NCBI GenBank assembly: GCA_001724265.1
Contig: MEDY01000022.1
Span: 1 to 64,000, forward strand
Direction of reading: 5' to 3'
Origin: Rhizaria sp. SCN 62-66
Taxonomy: Eukaryota; Rhizaria, unplaced
Length of the DNA: 64,000 nt
This document shows, piece by piece, positions 46,232-56,800 of this stretch (position 1 is the stretch's first letter; every line of letters starts with the position of its first letter). The notes below the pieces were generated by a model. That model was not told the DNA's origin, ran no database searches, and was given only the letters and a program-made list of their open reading frames with translations. Made by a program: the position numbers and the translations under genes.

Positions 46232-47350
46232 TTACTGATCGAACTGGTCCTGCGAGTAGTCTTGCTCCGCCGCCACGTCGGCCGTGGTGGCAGTGGCGGA
46301 CGCCGATGCAGAGGCCGGGGCCGACGCCGCGGCGGTCACGGGGTCTGAGTCGGTGTCGTAGACGAAGGTGTCGTCCTCGGCATTGTCGTCGGCGCCGCTG
46401 CTCGCGGGGCGCTGCAGGGGCACCGCGCTGCGCGCGGCGGGTGCAGAAGCGGTGTCGCGGTCGGTTGGGGAGGCGCGGACGAGTGCGGAGAAAGCAATAA
46501 ATGATATAGAGGAAGGTGGATGAGCGGTCGGAGATTAGGGTTTTGCGAAGAGTGACAGACATATCAAAATCAGATCACCGGTTTAAGGCCATGAATAGAT
46601 GAGATGCATAAACACAAATTAGCGCGTGGTAACGTACGCATCAGCGTCCTGGGCGCGCCGCACCTCGATCTGGGCGACCTGACCACCGACGAAGCCGACG
46701 TCAACGAGGGAGAGCACATCATCGAGGACCTTGCCACTCGAGGCGACGTCAATCACAGACTGGTTAAAAAGCATCACGCGGTCCAGGTAGGCCTTAAGGT
46801 AGGAGACGGGGAGGTCAAGGCGGAACTCCTCGGTCGCGATGTGTTCGGTGTTGTCGGGGAGGGTAAAGACGACCTGCGGCGCGGCGAGCAACAAGAAACG
46901 AGCGAAATGGGAAAAAGAAAGGCGATAGAAAGTGAGTTCAACAATGTCTTTAGGAGCAATGGGAACGATATCCTGCAGAGAGATGGATATAACTCGTGTT
47001 AGACATACCTTTAGAGAACCTTGGTTGACGGGGGCGTGAGACTTGCGGGTTTCGTCGGAGATGTTGGCCAAGTTGAGCTTGAACATTGGTACGTCTGTTT
47101 GGGGGCATTGGGAGGAGAAATACAGCGTATAAGATGATCGAGTGAGAAGTTGCGTATATGATCCGATATGTCCCCGTGCGCGGTATGTACCACACGCAAT
47201 TGAGTTGTTAAAAAAGTGGGCGCTGACGGCGTGAAGGTGGCTTTCAGAGAGGTGAGCAACATGTTGGTGCCTGCTTGAGCGATGCCCTTCCAGGAGAATT
47301 TGATGAAGGCCAAACACAACAGCTTCGAAATTTCTATCAAAACGTGACAT
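46232..47350 (-). CDS. Small four-exon protein with ubiquitin-like fold and acidic tail (uncharacterised)
   Basis: Exons 47350-47191, 47094-47009, 46873-46638 and 46427-46232 join in consistent phases into 225 residues ending in TAA. I do not recognise the family. The middle (from about residue 52) runs MFKLNLANISDE, VVFTLPDN, FRLDLPVSYLKAYLD, SGKVLDDVLSLVDVGF and GQVAQIEV. The GK-LDD-LSL-D-G pattern between a helix and a final beta strand resembles the C-terminal half of ubiquitin-like folds. The tail is acidic and Ala/Ser-rich, with DDTFVYDTDSD, and ends SQDQFDQ. The start at ATG 47350 is the least certain part: the frame also runs upstream, and an upstream in-frame ATG would add a hydrophobic stretch. 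It is divergent from BOP1 and may share its promoter. Confidence 0.65.
46428..46637 (-). other. Intron 3 of the ubiquitin-like-fold gene
   Basis: 210 bp. Donor GATGC|GTACGTTA; acceptor GCGCGCAG|CGCGGTG, restoring Ala. It is mostly AT-rich, but GC-rich near the acceptor, so the acceptor choice is moderately uncertain; phase supports it. Confidence 0.65.
46874..47008 (-). other. Intron 2 of the ubiquitin-like-fold gene
   Basis: 135 bp, phase 0. Donor CTAAAG|GTATGTC; acceptor CGCCGCAG|GTCGTCT, joining GSLK to VVFTL. Confidence 0.8.
47095..47190 (-). other. Intron 1 of the ubiquitin-like-fold gene
   Basis: 96 bp, the shortest intron seen. Donor TGTG|GTACATAC; acceptor CCAAACAG|ACGTACC, phase 1, giving Asp at the junction. 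Confidence 0.7.
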
Positions 47351-47624
47351 GAGTCCACACGGTTTCCGCGCTAACGTTATACTGAATTGCGCTTTCACCG
47401 ACCACACGACGAGAACAAAACATGTTATGCAAAATTGGATTCGCCCCATGCTCACCCAACCAAGACTTCCGCAATCAGCAGGTTCGCGAAAACGCGGCGA
47501 GCTAAGAGGAGAGAGCAGAGACGTCAGAGCTGGGGTGTGGTGCGTTGCGCACTCGAGAGCTTTTGACCAACCTTTTGAACGTCAGTTCCAAATTTTCCAA
47601 GCTTATTAGGTGTATCACGTAACA
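47351..47624. promoter_or_regulatory. Putative bidirectional promoter, ubiquitin-like gene / BOP1
   Basis: A 274-bp spacer between divergent start codons. It contains two ACGTCA (CRE-like) hexamers near 47520 and 47580 but no clear TATA box. Shared regulation is inferred from spacing. Confidence 0.35.
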
Positions 47625-50165
47625 ATGCAACCGACTCGCAAAGAGCGCAAGGATGGCGCGCGCAATGAGCTGCGCTCATATACCCAGCGCGCCGTCAACA
47701 AGATGCCTCTGCGCTCCGACTCTGAGCGCCTGCCGAACCTGGCCGAGAACAGTGACTCCGAAGACGAAGTCGTGAACAACCGCATCGGCAACGTTCCGCT
47801 TTCGTGGTACGACGACGAGGAGCACATTGGTTACGACATCTATGGCAAGCCCATTGGCAAGAAGGACCACGGTGACTCGATTGACGCCTTCATCGCCCGC
47901 ACAGACGACCCCAACGCATTGTACGTCTCTTACTATATATGCTTAGCGCATCATTTATCCATCACGTTTATTTGATACGTTATTTTATCTTGATTCTATT
48001 TACATTCTTTTTATTTTTTAACACTCTTTATCCACTCTGTTCTAACCATTTCCATTCCCTCTACTTTCTTGGCTGTGCTTCCTATTCTCCTTTGCCCTCT
48101 TCGCGACCCCGTACCCCACAGCCGCACTGTCTACGATGCACTCAACGACGAGAAGATTGTCCTCACCGACGAGGAGCTCTCGATCATTAACCGCATCCGC
48201 AAGGGTAAGTTCCCGCACCGCAACTTCGACCCGTACACCGACTACTCAGCCCCCATCGAGGTCGAGGTGGCGCAGCTGCACAACCCCATCGAGCCCAAGC
48301 GCCGCTGGCAGCCCTCGCGCTGGGAGGCCAAGAAGATCATCAAGATGGTCCACTCTCTGCGCAACGGCTGGATGCGCGACCCCACCCTCCCGCCCGAGGA
48401 GGAGAAGTCGTTCATCGACGACGTCTTCGACATGTGGGGCGACGACGATGACGCCAACGTCAACGACAAGCACAACCGCTTCCTCGCGCCGCCGCGCCGC
48501 CCGCCGCCCGGGCACGTCGAGTCGTTCAACCCGCCGCCGGAGTATCTGCTGACAGAGGCGGAGAAGGAGGAGGAAGAGAGCAAGGACCCGCACCTGCGCC
48601 GCTTCCCCTTCACGCCCGCCGTCTACGGCTCGCTCCGCGCCGTCCCGGCCTACGACAAGCTCATGCGCGAGCGCTTCGAGCGCTGCCTCGACCTCTACCT
48701 ATGCGTGCGCGAGAAGCGCGAGAAGAAGGCGTTTTTCGACACAGAGCAGCTTATCCCGCAGCTGCCCAAGCCCAAGGACCTGCGCCCATTCCCCACTGCG
48801 CTTTCCTTAGAGTACATCGGCCACACCGGTGCCGTGCGGTGCATCGACGTCTCGCCGTGCGGCCAGTGGCTCTGCTCGGGCTCCGAGGACGGCACGGTGC
48901 GCGTCTGGGAGGTGACCACGGCCCGCTGCGCGCGCGTCTGGGACATGAAGGAGCGCGTCGTCTCCGTCGCCTGGAACCCTAACCCGTCGCTGCCTCTCGT
49001 TGCGGCCGCGCTGTCGTCTGGTGTCGCGGTGCTGCACACGGGCACGGGCTCCGTCGAGCAGGGCGCCAACGCTGAGCACCTGCTCCGCGCGGCGCCCGTG
49101 CTGTTCAAGCGCGGCTCGTCGCTGGCGCAGTCGGCCGCGTCGGCCACTGAGAAGGGTGGCCGTGCGGCCGTGTCCCGCGCGGAGAAGATGGCCAAGCTCG
49201 TCAACTGGGTGTCGTGGTGGCGCCGCAACGACTCGGACTTCGAGGAGGACTTCGCACCGCAGGAGGACGGGCTCGACGCCGCGGGCGTCGACGTCGAGGA
49301 GAAGCGCCGCGAGGCCCTCGCCGTCGCCTCGCTGGCCAAGCGCGCCGAGCAGGGCCTGGCGATCAACGCGACTGTCAAGGACGTCAAGGCGCTGGCCGAC
49401 AAGCTCAAGCTGGCGGCCGAGGGCGACGCCGCTGAGGCCAACGGCGAGGACTTCCTGCTCTCGCTCGAGGATGCTGACGAGTGGGACGCCACCCAGGGGC
49501 TCGCGCGGCTGTTCATCCGCATCAAGGCGGGTGTGTCGTGTGTGGCATGGCACGGCAAGGGCGACTACCTCGCCACCGTGTCTCCCGTCGCGACCTCGAC
49601 CGCCGTCGTCGTGCACCGGCTCTCGGCGGCCGCGTCGCAGCTGCCCTTCAGCAAGAACAAGGGCATGGTCCAACAGGTGTTGTTCCACCCCACGCAGCCC
49701 ATGTTCCTGGTCGCCGCGCAGCGCCACATCCGGACCTACTCGCTGCTGTCGCAGAAGTCGGCCAAGACGTTCCGCTGCCCCACCAAGTGGATCTCCAGCT
49801 TCGCGGTCCACCCGCGCGGCGAGCACCTCCTCATCGGCGGCTACGACCGCAAGGTGAGCTGGTACGACATGGAGCAGGCGGCGCAGCCCTACAAGACGCT
49901 GCGCTACCACCGTCGCGGCGTGCGCGCCGTTGCCTTCCACAAGCGATACCCGCTCTTCGTGACGGGGTCTGACGACGGCTGTCTGCACGTCATGCACGGC
50001 ACCGTTTTCGACGACTTGGTGACTGACCCGCTGCTGGTGCCCGTCAAGATCATCAACGCGCACTTTCCCGTCGACGACCTGGGCGTGCTCAGTGCCGTCT
50101 TCCACCCTACGCAGCCCTGGGTGTTCTCCGCCGCCGCCGACAAGACCATCCGCCTTTTCTCTTAA
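47625..50165 (+). CDS. BOP1: Ribosome biogenesis protein BOP1/Erb1
   Basis: Exons 47625-47920 and 48122-50165 encode 779 residues ending in TAA, close to human BOP1 (746) and yeast Erb1 (807). An acidic/basic N-terminus leads into the BOP1NT domain: PLSWYDDEEHIGYDIYGKPI, DDPNAFRTVYDALNDEK, LSIINRIRKGKFPH and WQPSRWEAKKIIKMVHSLR. From about residue 328 a seven-bladed WD40 propeller follows, with blades such as SGSEDGTVRVWEV, HPRGEHLLIGGYDRKVSWYD and the terminal FSAAADKTIRLFS. A charged insert separates the second and third blades. With Nop7/PES1 and Ytm1/WDR12 it forms the nucleolar PeBoW complex needed for 27S pre-rRNA processing and 60S assembly. The conserved WD40 end at TAA confirms TAA as a stop. 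Confidence 0.95.
47921..48121 (+). other. Intron in BOP1
   Basis: 201 bp. Donor CGCATT|GTACGTCT; acceptor ACCCCACAG|CCGCAC. The junction restores DDPNAFRTVYD, matching the family's DDPxxWRxVYD motif. The intron is T-rich. Confidence 0.9.
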
Positions 50166-50629
50166 GTGAGTGGCTGTTTGTCGTGGCTTGTTTGTTCGAT
50201 GAGCGTGCGTTTCGTGTCGCTTGCTGCGTGAGGATTTATAACAAGTAGTTGAGGGTTCTTGGTTTTTATTTTTGAGAGTATGATCGAGATATAGTAATGT
50301 AGTATTGTATTTTAAGGTCGTTGCATACATCACCGACGTTTTATCATTGCATTCCCATTATTTTTTTGATTAGTTCCGGTGTTGGCGAAGTTGAGAGCTG
50401 TCACCGAGGAGCTTCGGAGGTCTTGAGCTGGTCATTTTGTCTTACGTATTCCGAGCTTATTTGATCGTAGAATGAGTGTAATTGGACTTAGCTAGCTTTA
50501 AACTCCTGATTTTATCTTGTCTCTTTTTGGAAACTATTTTGTGACTCATATTTCTCAACTTATCACTAGTTTTCTCCAGGGCTGTTTGAGTCTAGCTTCA
50601 GTGCTGTTCCTGAGCTCTACTCGCCCGTC
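50166..50629. other. Tandem intergenic spacer
   Basis: About 460 bp of AT-rich sequence between BOP1 and the next plus-strand gene, containing the 3' UTR of the former and the promoter of the latter. No other feature was recognised. Confidence 0.5.
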
Positions 50630-53077
50630 ATGCAACCCCAGGACAGCGACTCTAGCGTCACTGCTCCTGGTGAACCTATAGATCTTCCACCTGGTTTTTC
50701 CTTAAAGCGCCGACGCGGTACAGTCTGCGTCCAGCCTCTGCAAACCGAGCACGACCCCACCAACTTCGTCCTGCAGTCGCTCAACCTCACAGCATCATCC
50801 GACGCAAACACAAACACACTTGAAGCAAACTCGACTGCGCCGAGCTTCGGTCTCTCCGCAGCAGCTACCAGCTCTCCCATCATCAAGCTCTCGCAGATCA
50901 CCACCGATCTCGCCAAGAGCAAGCTGCGCACTGTACTGGCGTCACACGCAACGTTCAAGCTCCTGTCCCCGCGCGTTCTCGACTCGCTGCTCACACAGTT
51001 CACGCTTGCTCTCCACACGAGCCCCGGCAAGACGCTGCTTGCGCCACCGCAGGAAGCGCCGTTTGACACGTTTCTCGTCGTGCTCACTGGCGCTGTCGCA
51101 GTCACTCGCACTGCAACAACATACGCTGATGCAGTGACATCTGGCGCAAATCGCAACACTGCTGTATCTATGGGTGAGGCAGAGACTGAGACGACGACGA
51201 TTGTGCTGACTGCGCCCGCGACTGTGGGCGATGTGGTGCTGGTTCATCCCCAGTTTCCTCCCCCGCTGCTCACAGTCACATCTCACGCCTACAGCAACAA
51301 CTTCAACAACAACACCACCTCCACGAACACGAGATGTCTCGCTGACACTGACAGCGTGGACTCTGCTGCTGCGGCTGCTGCCGCTGCTGTCGATGCTTCA
51401 GTCTTGAATACCACCGCGAGCGACGTGCTGTCGCGCTCTCTGCCTGTCGGCGCAGTCGTCACCGCGGCGCTGGATGGCGGCCGATACCGGTTCGTGGTGG
51501 CTAAGCAGGCCCAGCAGACGCGCGCTGCACTCATGGCTGCGCTCACACCCGTCGCGATTTCACTGCTTGCAAATCGCCCAGATTGCGCGGCCCTGCAACA
51601 GCAACCGCAGCAGCAGGAACAACAGCTTGTGACGCGCATCGCGTCCGCGCTGTCTGACCGTGCGCACTTGTCCTGGCTCTCGGTGTCAAGCTCGAAGACT
51701 CACACCGGTGCCGGCTATGGCTCTGGCGCCGGCGGTGTTCGAGGTGCGCAGATGTTCAGCTGGGACGAATTGGTCGAGGCAGAGTCGCACATAACGGCGC
51801 ACGCGCGCAGGCAACGTCGGAGTACGGGCAATGCGCTGACTAACCACACGATCACGAACGTTAATGCTGTGAAGACCCACCGTAGTGTGCAGCGCAAGCG
51901 CACGAGTATTGCGAACATCAAGCTCCCTCTGTCGGCGTGTGACAACGAATCGAGTGCGACAGAGCACGAGACTGCGCCCAGCGACTACTCGGTGCCCAAC
52001 TCCCGTCAGGACTACCCCAGCTCACGTGCAAACATTGGTGTCACCGCGAGTGCTGTTCAGAGTGTGAAGAAGGCCGGTCTCAGCAAGCTGCCCTTGATTC
52101 GCGAGTCGGCGATGATTGATGCAAGCACTCATGACGCACAACCCGGCGATGCTATGCGGAGTGCAGCGGCGTTGCCTAGTTCTACCACTGTCCGCCCCGC
52201 AGTGACTGAGCTGCACTCTGGCTCCGAGGCCGACTGCTCTGACACGGACGGCGCTTCAGACTACCGTCACACCGACGCAGCGAGCGCGCGGGCCCGCAGT
52301 CGCGGCGGCAAGGACAAGAAGAGCGCCAGCGACAACGGCCGCGATAGTACTAGTGAGAGCGCGAGTGCGAGTGTTAGCGAAGATGAGAGCGAGTTTCAGA
52401 GCGACTGTGAGAACGCGCACTACGGCCTCAGTCCGCTGCTGCTTACGGTCTCGCACGGCAACGTCACCGCAGTGCAGGACACGTACCACGACCGCTGCTG
52501 CCCGTCACAGGCGCACACTCGCGGCAAGCACACTTCTGGCACTGGCCACACGAAGAGTGTCGATTCCATTGCGAAGCAGCGCCACCGTGTGGCACCAGGT
52601 GGTCGTGCCAACGCCAATTACGGCGCGGCGAGTAACGATACCGCAACGTCTGTTGTGCAGATGTCCAACAACGACGACGATGACGACGATGACACTGTGC
52701 ACCTACCGTTTCCCAACGCGCATCAGAGTGCGAGCGCGACTGCATTGCTTTCCACAGCTGCGCCTGCAAGGTTGCGCGAGGTTCCCGTCCCCGCACTGCG
52801 AACTGTGCGCCTTGCCCGCCCCGTCTCGCTGCACGTGCGGTGCGCCCCGTGCTACACCACAGCCGCGCTCGAAACCAACGCCGACGCTGCGGTTGTCTGG
52901 GTCAGTGAGCGCGCCGCTGCCGAGGCCGTCGCCGCCGTTGTGGGTGCTGCCCGCCGTAACGTTAAGGCAAACGGTAGCCCCTGGAACACTGCGGTTGATG
53001 ATGACGAGGCTGGCAGCGCGTGCGTTGCAGCTTACGCCGCGGCTTTAACATGTGTCGATATCAATCACACGAATTAA
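50630..53077 (+). CDS. Uncharacterised protein with possible degenerate cyclic-nucleotide-binding-like domain
   Basis: An intronless 815-residue protein from ATG 50630 to TAA. Residues ~95-320 suggest a CAP-type beta-roll: a helix-rich lead (FKLLSPRVLDSLLTQFTL), SPGKTLLAPPQ in the position of the PGE-x-hydrophobic strand, TFLVVLTGAVAVTR resembling the x-YIVLSGEVEV strand, then TAPATVGDVVLVHP resembling the GD-x-hydrophobic strand before the phosphate-binding cassette. The cassette FGE-A-L-x-RAA is not recognisable and the region is split by Ala/Asn/Thr-rich inserts, so ligand binding is doubtful. The remainder is disordered: Ser/Asp/Glu-rich around residues 525-590, basic and Lys/Arg-rich elsewhere, with a C-terminal more ordered patch (LARPVSLHVRCAPCY, AAVVWVSERAAAEAV). 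The domain call is an inference from pattern only; no close family was recognised. Confidence 0.55.
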   Translation: MQPQDSDSSVTAPGEPIDLPPGFSLKRRRGTVCVQPLQTEHDPTNFVLQSLNLTASSDANTNTLEANSTAPSFGLSAAATSSPIIKLSQITTDLAKSKLRTVLASHATFKLLSPRVLDSLLTQFTLALHTSPGKTLLAPPQEAPFDTFLVVLTGAVAVTRTATTYADAVTSGANRNTAVSMGEAETETTTIVLTAPATVGDVVLVHPQFPPPLLTVTSHAYSNNFNNNTTSTNTRCLADTDSVDSAAAAAAAAVDASVLNTTASDVLSRSLPVGAVVTAALDGGRYRFVVAKQAQQTRAALMAALTPVAISLLANRPDCAALQQQPQQQEQQLVTRIASALSDRAHLSWLSVSSSKTHTGAGYGSGAGGVRGAQMFSWDELVEAESHITAHARRQRRSTGNALTNHTITNVNAVKTHRSVQRKRTSIANIKLPLSACDNESSATEHETAPSDYSVPNSRQDYPSSRANIGVTASAVQSVKKAGLSKLPLIRESAMIDASTHDAQPGDAMRSAAALPSSTTVRPAVTELHSGSEADCSDTDGASDYRHTDAASARARSRGGKDKKSASDNGRDSTSESASASVSEDESEFQSDCENAHYGLSPLLLTVSHGNVTAVQDTYHDRCCPSQAHTRGKHTSGTGHTKSVDSIAKQRHRVAPGGRANANYGAASNDTATSVVQMSNNDDDDDDDTVHLPFPNAHQSASATALLSTAAPARLREVPVPALRTVRLARPVSLHVRCAPCYTTAALETNADAAVVWVSERAAAEAVAAVVGAARRNVKANGSPWNTAVDDDEAGSACVAAYAAALTCVDINHTN

Positions 53078-53899
53078 TTGGTTTTATTTAGAAATTAGAT
53101 CGGAAACATTTCTTTCACATTGTCATGTAGTCTATCTTGCGCCTTTATCTCCATGTGCGCGACCGATTGTGCACTCCATTTTGTTTCGATCTATTCTTGC
53201 AGGAGTGTTTCTGCTTGATAATCGTTTTATCTATTCATATACTCAGTGGTCTTATACGTATGACGTATCACCTTTCTTTTCATTCTTTTTTTTGAGTGAC
53301 TTGTCTTTTAAAAATGTCGAATCATTAAATCTGCAACAACCGTTTCATGTCTTTCTACATCGTTTAACAATCCCGGACATAATAGTTCGCAGATGTCATC
53401 TCTGCGGAATGCTCGATAACAGGTAGCCACCGCTTTTGAGCTCTTTCTTTTAGCGTGGACTCAGATTTACTTTATACGAGTCACCCGTACATCATATCTT
53501 CATTATTTGATTCACCCTCCGTACTCAAACATGATTTTTCCGTGAACACCATCGTACATCTGTGTATTCCTTCATTCTCTACTTTTATCTGTGCTTTAAA
53601 TCTCAATCAGTTATCTCCTGCTGATGTACTTTTGTTGTTCTCACAAACTGTGCTGCTGTGTTTTGATATCCACTCCCATACATTAAACCTTATGGTGTTT
53701 CATCGTATGACTCTTCACTGAAGTCACATAGTTTTGTTGTGTATTGTTGTTCTACTTCATACCAATACGTTTGACTGCCTTATGGTTGCGATAGCGAGTG
53801 ATTATCTTAGTATCAACGATGCATGATTGATTTTCAACATCCAGGAAGATATACGTACGTGTACGTACATCGAAATTCCGCGAGTTGTGCTGCTTAGAC
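53078..53899. other. AT-rich convergent intergenic spacer
   Basis: About 820 bp, strongly T-rich on the plus strand, between the convergent 3' ends of the 50630 gene and SF3B1. It carries both 3' UTRs. Open frames at 53052-53426 and 53455-53721 are T-rich and not credible. No RNA gene was seen. Confidence 0.5.
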
Positions 53900-56800
53900 T
53901 TAGAGCAGCATCTCAAGCTCCCACCGCCTGTTAATGTTGTTCTCGTCGTCCTCGATCTTGGGGAAGGCTGCGACCATGGCGTCCTGGCACGCGACGTACA
54001 TCGCGTTGTAGTACCGCCAGTAGACGCTGCGGACTTTGCGCGCAGGGTGGAACAGCCCCGCCGCGAGGTACAACATCATGCGCTGTGGCCCCAGCGCCAG
54101 GCGCAGCCCCTCGACGGCGTCGGACACGGCGTTCATGACGTGCGGCGACGTCTCGAACATGTTGGGCCAGATGAGGTTGAGAAAGTGCTGCATCGCGTCC
54201 TCGCGGCCGAGCCCAGTGACCCCCAGCGCGATGTGCTTAACCACGCTGCACGCCGTCTGCCGGTGCACGATGTCGCGGTCCGTCAGCGCGTCCTCGAGCA
54301 GTGGCGCGACGGCGTACACGTAGTCCTTGCCCAGCTCGCCGACGTACTCGAACAGGAACGACAACGTCTTGAGTACGCCGTTCTGCACGTTGAGGTCGGG
54401 CGCGCGATACTCGTTCATGAGCGCCGGCAGCACCGTGAAGGGTTGGCAAGTCTCGGCAACGATCGCAATCGCCACGCTCGTGCAGACACGGGACGTGCGG
54501 TCCTGCACCTTGAGGTTGTTGAGCAGCGTGACGAGCACCTCGTGCGGGCCGATGGCGCGCGCGATGAAGCCGAACGTGTTGGCGGCGGCGCGGCGGATGG
54601 CCTTGCGGGGCGCACGCAGCATGTCGAGCAGGTCGAAGCAGATGCGCATCCACTCTTTCTGCGAGACGTGGTCCGCGCCGCGGTCCGCGATGCAGCCGAT
54701 GAGGTCAATCAGGCTCTCCTGCACGCGCTCGTGCTTATTCTTGATGATGGGCGTAAGGCGCGGCAGCAGGTCGCCGATGGGCGGCGTCATGACCTCCATG
54801 CCCACCACGCGCACGATGGCGCGCATGGCGCCGATGACCGACGCGAGCACCTCGGGGTACTCCTCGCCCAGCGACTCAAACAGCACGACGCCTAGCGAGC
54901 AGAGCACGGCCTCCTCGCCGCACTGCGCCATCACGGGCGCGACGCGCGCGAGCAGGTCCGCCGCCTGCTGCCGCATCTTGGCGTAACGGTTGTTGAGCAG
55001 GAACTTAACCATCCCGCACACGGGCGGCACGTAGTTCTTGGCGCGCTGCCCGAAGGTCGCGAACACCGCGCTGAAGGCGACCAGAATGGCGTTGCCGCCG
55101 GCGCTGTTGTCCACCTCGTCCGCGGTCGCCGAGGTGATCTGGAGCTGGAACGCGTGGATCATGCCATCGAAAACGCGCTCCTCGAGCCGCTTGTCCACGT
55201 CCGCGACGCCCAGCTGCGTGACGATGCCCTCGATGGCGTCGGCGACCATACGGCGGTACTGCGGCGCCTCGTCCTTGAGGTCGTCGACGAGCCGCTCGAC
55301 CAGCGCGGCGCCGCCGACCTTGATCGCGAGGTCGATCGTGGCCACCACCACGGCCTTGCGGTTGCGCACGTCCAGCGCTGTCCGGCGGTTCCAGAAGGCC
55401 GCGAAGAAGGGCGGCACGACCTCGGTGCGGACGTAATCCGCGTCGATGCCCTCGGCGGCGACGAGCTGCTTGACCACCACGAGCACGATGCGCTTCATCT
55501 CGGTGTCGCTCGAGGCGAACTCGCGGACGACGATCTCCATCGCGTTCTTGGCGTAGTGCGCGGCGTGCTCAGGCGACATGAGTGGGACGATGAAGCCGAC
55601 GGCCTTGAGGAAGGCGGCGAGCGTCTTGCCCTTGTTGATGCGGACGCCCTGCCAGAGCGAGTGCAGCACTTCGTCGAAGGCGTCGATGCCATAGGGGTAC
55701 GCGCCCTCGGCCAGTGACGCGAGCGCGAGCGCCGTGATGCACCGCACCTTGGTGCTCTCGTCCGTGAGCCCGTGCTTGATGGTGTCGATCAGCGAGGGCA
55801 GGTGGGGCAGCACGGAACAGCCAATCAAAACAGCGATCTGCTGCACGATCTTAATGCCTGTGTGGCGAGCCTCCCAGCTCTTGGTGTACTTGGTCACGGC
55901 CTTGAGGAAGGGAACGGTCGACGCGATGCCCAGCGTCGAGGCGACGACAGCGAAGGCGCGCGCGGTGGCGTTGCGTGTGTACTCGTCGGGGCTGTCGATA
56001 TCTGCGCGCATCGTGCTGATCATCGTGGCCAGCCCGGCCGCCTTGGACAGGTTGGCGATCAGCTCGCGGGCCTCGGCGCGCGCGTAGTGGTCCTCGTCCA
56101 GGAGCATCGGCTGGATCACCACGAGCAGCTTGTGCACATACGGCCGCACGCGGTCGTCGAGCCGGTACAGAACGCGGTCGATCACCTTGACGAGGCGGTG
56201 GCGCTCGATCGCGTCCAGCTCGTCCGACATGAACAGCGGCAGGATGACCGAAAACAGCGCCGAGGGGCCGTACACGGGCGCGCGGTCTGTGATGGCGCGC
56301 AGCGCCGACTTGCGCTGCGGGGGCGCGCCGTTCTTGATCTTGAGCAGCAGCAACAGGATCTGGCGCTCATGTTGCTCGGCGGTCGACAGCGAGTCGTCGT
56401 CGACGGACTCGAGGAGCTTGCCGAAGTGCTTCACGTCATCCTTTTTGGTGAAGGCGATGTTGTCCAGCTCGGGCGGCAGCTCCACGCCGTACTCCTTGGC
56501 CGTCTCAGCGAACGTCGCGGCCGTGGGGCTGGTGGACCGCGCGAGCGCGCCGCCCAGCACGGCCTTGCTGGCCCCGTCCTCCTCCTCCTCCTCGTCGTCG
56601 TTGTCGCTGGCGCCCAGCGCGTCGTGCTGCGCGGCCAGCAACGCGTCGGCCTCGGCGGACCGCGCGGGCGCGTAGCCAGCGGGCGGGGCGACGACGACGA
56701 AGCCCTCGGCCTCACCGGGCAACAGCGCGTCCAGCTCCGCGTCGCTCAACGGACGCGTGTGCTGCTCAGACAGGCGCTGGCTGCGCGCCTCAATCGCGCC

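Noticed and set aside
47351-47455. Upstream start giving the ubiquitin-like protein a signal-peptide-like leader
   Set aside because: The extra stretch is AT-rich and lies in the probable promoter; it is kept only as an alternative start.
53885-54895. 336-codon plus-strand frame opposite SF3B1, and similar frames at 55772-56923
   Set aside because: The minus strand encodes a strongly conserved SF3B1; the plus-strand frames are shadows rich in Arg, Val and His.
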